From positions 1 to 42,638 of the forward strand of contig CACZJD010000014.1 in assembly GCA_902781325.1 (NCBI GenBank): a stretch of 42,638 bases of DNA, given 5' to 3'. This document shows, in pieces, positions 40,590 to 42,638 of this stretch; positions within the stretch are counted from its first letter, which is position 1; the number at the start of each line of letters is the position of its first letter. This DNA is from an uncultured Lachnospiraceae bacterium (GTDB taxonomy: Bacteria > Bacillota > Clostridia > Lachnospirales > Lachnospiraceae). The translations under genes and the position numbers were made by a program. The notes under the pieces are model-generated. The model was not told where the DNA came from, did no database searches, and worked only from the letters and a program-made list of their open reading frames with translations.

Positions 40590-41041
40590 ATGAAAGTATT
40601 ATTCAGCGGTACCGGTGTTATTACCTATGCACACGCTGACGGCAAAGAGTATCTTGACAGAGAGAGACCGGACTATGTTTTGATCTGCACACCTCCGGGA
40701 GTACGCCTTGAGTACATGGAAGAAGTCATGTCCAGAGGAATTCCGCTCTACATCGAGAAGCCCATCGCGACCAATATGGAAGATGCGATCAAGATGCAGG
40801 AGATGGCTGAGAAGTACAAGGTTCCGATCATGGTCAACTTCGTTCACTGCTATCGCCCCGCTTATGAGCAGATGTACAAACTGGTCAAGGACGGCGTGCT
40901 CGGCGATCCGATCAACGTCTTCTCCCACCGCTTTGGACAGGGCGCAGGCTTCCGCGGCAGAAATATGGCGGCATCGCAGCTCTGAAGGTATCTCTTGCGG
41001 CTCTTAAGTCCGACAAGGAGAAGGTAGTAGTCACACTGTGA
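40590..41041 (+). pseudogene. Gfo/Idh/MocA oxidoreductase with two internal deletions
   Basis: The gene has AAGGAG upstream and starts MKVLFSGTGVITYAHADG, then jumps directly to KEYLDRERPDYVLICTPPG. About 35-40 residues of the Rossmann domain are missing without loss of frame. The IEKPIATNMEDA catalytic segment and NFVHCYRPAYEQM follow. At about 40960 a second break occurs: the frame reads to a stop at 40985, but a different frame continues as YGGIAALKVSLAALKSDKEK to a stop at 41041, which is a typical C-terminus for this family. About half of the usual 330-350 residues are absent. It is broken as shown. Confidence 0.8.
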
Positions 41042-41056
41042 TTTGGTAAGCCTTGC

Positions 41057-41085
41057 TTGTCATCATCGGAGAGGGCGTTTATAAT
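41057..41085 (+). promoter_or_regulatory. Promoter for the 2-hydroxyacid dehydrogenase
   Basis: TTGTCA (41057-41062) and a perfect TATAAT (41080-41085) are separated by exactly 17 bases, the best promoter in the window. The leader would begin near 41092. Confidence 0.8.
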
Positions 41086-41103
41086 GCGTATTGACCGATG
41101 ACT

Positions 41104-41137
41104 AATATCGCAGTGCGAGTGATCGTACTGCGATATT
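41104..41137 (+). promoter_or_regulatory. Leader hairpin before the dehydrogenase
   Basis: AATATCGCAGT (41104-41114) pairs perfectly with ACTGCGATATT (41127-41137) around a 12-base loop. It begins about 12 bases after the expected transcription start and ends 10 bases before the ribosome site. It may act as an operator or an RNA switch. Confidence 0.65.
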
Positions 41138-41160
41138 TTGATAAAGAGGAGGACGAATTT

Positions 41161-42126
41161 ATGAAGATAGTAGTACTTGACGGTTATACGGAAAACCCCG
41201 GCGATCTGAGCTGGGCGGGCATGGAAGCTTTTGGCGATGTCACAGTTTATGACAGAGTCTCTTATGTGGATTCTCCCGTGATCGCAGAGAAGATCGGTGA
41301 CGCCGAGGTGGCCGTTGTCAACAAGACTCCGATCACGAAGGCAACGATGGACGCCTGCCCGAATCTGAAGGCGGTTGCTGTCCTTGCTACCGGATATAAT
41401 GTGGTCGATACTGCCTATGCCAAGGAGAAGGGCATTGTTGTCATGAATGTCCCCACCTACGGAACTCAGATCGTGGGACAGTATGCGGTGGGACTTCTTC
41501 TGGAGATCTGCGCGCACTACGGGCACCATGACCGGACTGTCAAGGAAGGCCGCTGGCAGAACAATATTGACTGGTGCTACTGGGATTATCCGATGATTGA
41601 GCTCGCGGGCAAGACAGTCGGCGTGATCGGACTTGGACGGATCGGACAGACATCGGCCAAAATATTGGGCGCACTTGGTATGCGCGTCATAGCCTATGAC
41701 AGCTTCCAAAGTGAAGCGGGAGCAAAGCTCGCGGAATATGTGGATCTCGATACGCTGCTTGCGCAGTCGGATGTGATCTTCCTTCACTGCCCGCTCTTCC
41801 CGTCCACAGAGGGAATGATCAACAAGGACAGCATTGCGAAGATGAAAGATGGCGTGATCCTTATCAACAACAGCCGCGGCCAGCTCGTAGTCGAGCAGGA
41901 TCTGGCTGACGCCCTTAACAGCGGCAAGGTATTTGCTGCAGCTTTGGACGTCGTGTCAACAGAGCCGATCAAGGCGGACAATCCGCTTCTTACAGCGAAA
42001 AACTGCCTGATCACGCCGCACATTTCATGGGCGGCCAAAGAGGCGCGGCAGAGGATCATGGATATCACAGTAGATAATATAAGATCTTATGTGGAGGGTG
42101 ACCCGAAGAATGTCGTCAACAGATGA
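41161..42126 (+). CDS. D-2-hydroxyacid dehydrogenase
   Basis: A 321-residue NAD-dependent dehydrogenase of the D-isomer 2-hydroxyacid family (glycerate, lactate or glyoxylate type). The Rossmann motif is GVIGLGRIGQ (about residues 152-161). The catalytic trio is Arg in NNSRGQLV (about 239), Glu in STEPIKADNP (about 268) and His in TPHISW (about 287). AGGAGG seven bases upstream sets the ATG at 41161; the open frame extends upstream through a leader hairpin. It is intact, in contrast to its neighbours. The most similar named enzyme type is hydroxypyruvate/glycerate dehydrogenase, but the substrate is not certain. Confidence 0.92.
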   Translation: MKIVVLDGYTENPGDLSWAGMEAFGDVTVYDRVSYVDSPVIAEKIGDAEVAVVNKTPITKATMDACPNLKAVAVLATGYNVVDTAYAKEKGIVVMNVPTYGTQIVGQYAVGLLLEICAHYGHHDRTVKEGRWQNNIDWCYWDYPMIELAGKTVGVIGLGRIGQTSAKILGALGMRVIAYDSFQSEAGAKLAEYVDLDTLLAQSDVIFLHCPLFPSTEGMINKDSIAKMKDGVILINNSRGQLVVEQDLADALNSGKVFAAALDVVSTEPIKADNPLLTAKNCLITPHISWAAKEARQRIMDITVDNIRSYVEGDPKNVVNR

Positions 42127-42226
42127 GAGTCTGTTCGCGGGAGGGGGAGAGAGTAGTCCCGCAGACAGTATTCATACAGAAGACGGGGCAGCAAAAACGA
42201 TTAGTGAAGAACGCGGGGAGGAACTT

Positions 42227-42431
42227 ATGATTCAGCTCAAAAGAATCAAAAGTGAATCTGTCGTACAGCAGATCATAGACAGTCTTGTGGAGGCTATGAT
42301 ACGCAAGGAATTAAAGCCCGGAGACCAGATCATCTACGGGATCATTCTGGACAAAGCGGGAAGTTATGAGTACCTGATGGAACTTCGAGAGATCATGGAA
42401 GCAGGAGTCATGAAACTCGCCATGGAGAACG
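42227..42431 (+). pseudogene. GntR regulator lacking its winged-helix core, cut off at 3' end
   Basis: The gene has GGGGAGGAA upstream of ATG 42227 and begins like the intact GntR protein at 39337 (SVVQQIIDSLVEAMIRKELK then PGDQI). It jumps in frame at about 42330 to IYGIILDKAG and then LMELREIMEAGVMKLAMENG. Comparison with the intact copy shows about 52 residues missing, precisely the recognition helix and wing. At about 42431 the match ends and phosphofructokinase sequence begins in another frame. The open frame itself runs on to 42559 without meaning. As shown it cannot bind DNA. Confidence 0.78.
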
Positions 42432-42638
42432 GACAACATCCGGGATACAGCCTCCTTACACGAGAAGTGCAGTATGATCGAGGTCATGGGCAGGAATGCG
42501 GGCTACATTGCGCTCTGGTGCGGCATTGCCAACGGCGCGGAGTCGGTTGTCATTCCTGAGACTTACGACTATAATGAAGTCAAGATCATGAAGACCATTG
42601 CCAAGCATCGTGAGAACGGCAAGAAGAACAATATCATC
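42432..42638 (+). pseudogene. pfkA: 6-phosphofructokinase internal fragment, running off the window
   Basis: Bases 42432-42638 read as DNIRDTASLHEKCSMIEVMG followed by RNAGYIALWCGIANGAESVV, then IPETYDYNEVKIMKTIAKHR and KKNNII. This is the well-conserved middle of phosphofructokinase, which phosphorylates fructose 6-phosphate. The N-terminal 150 or so residues with the nucleotide-binding GGDGT region are absent, replaced by the GntR fragment. The frame stays open to the window end, so the C-terminal half may be complete beyond it. It is either a chimeric junction in the assembly or a true fusion-deletion. Confidence 0.8.

Overview
The window reads as chromosome of an anaerobic Gram-positive Clostridium-type bacterium, most likely a Lachnospiraceae-like gut or rumen species. 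The evidence is the gene content: glnA followed by an ANTAR regulator, DapL, an LctD/LctP/LarA lactate set, a phasin-AarF pair, UxuA/UxuB, a LytTR two-component system and a domain-permuted GH3 enzyme. Strong GGAGG-type ribosome sites, sigma-A-like promoters and a G+C content that looks to be in the mid-50s by eye agree with this. No tRNA, rRNA, CRISPR array, transposase or phage gene was seen.

Layout. 1-2.7 kb: 3' end of glnA, overlapping ANTAR regulator, dapL. 2.8-9 kb: secreted triple-PepSY protein (minus strand), oligoendopeptidase F, a DJ-1/PfpI protein and a large FtsX-type permease. 9-12.2 kb: a cobalt/nickel ECF transporter (cbiM with a fused PDGLE domain, cbiQ, cbiO), interrupted between cbiM and cbiQ by a 450-nt, A+T-richer non-coding block full of inverted and direct repeats. 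12.2-17.7 kb: a GntR regulator, then an operon for FAD-dependent lactate dehydrogenase, lactate permease and the nickel-pincer lactate racemase LarA. 17.9-21.3 kb: DgkA, a phasin-like small protein, AarF/UbiB kinase and a Gfo/Idh oxidoreductase. 21.4-23.4 kb: a 57-residue unrecognised small gene, a PucR regulator and a hotdog thioesterase. 23.5-29.2 kb (minus strand): LytTR response regulator, AgrC-like kinase, AraC regulator, uxuA and uxuB. 29.5-36.1 kb (plus strand): GH2 glycosidase, GH3 glycosidase (frameshifted) and a GPH sugar transporter. 36.2-40.1 kb: HAD phosphatase, RtcB, PanE-type reductase and a second GntR regulator. 40.2-42.6 kb: a stretch of gene pieces (TRAP dctM, Gfo/Idh, a GntR lacking its DNA-binding core, a phosphofructokinase piece) around one intact 2-hydroxyacid dehydrogenase.

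How the parts may work together. The ECF transporter lies next to a lactate module whose racemase needs nickel; LarA keeps the nickel-site residues Lys184 and His200 and the catalytic His174 at the same numbers as the Lactiplantibacillus plantarum enzyme. I therefore read 9.0-17.7 kb as one nickel-supply and lactate-use region. A GntR operator of the form TGGT-N3-ACCA sits at the start of the lactate transcript. The 23.5-36.1 kb region looks like a glycan/uronate use locus: two glycosidases and a GPH symporter diverge from the regulators and the glucuronate pathway enzymes.

Caution. At least five genes (uxuA, the GH3 gene, dctM, a Gfo/Idh gene, the last GntR joined to pfkA) show missing pieces, four of them within the last 2.4 kb. 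That clustering could reflect real decay or assembly error, and the sequence alone cannot decide.
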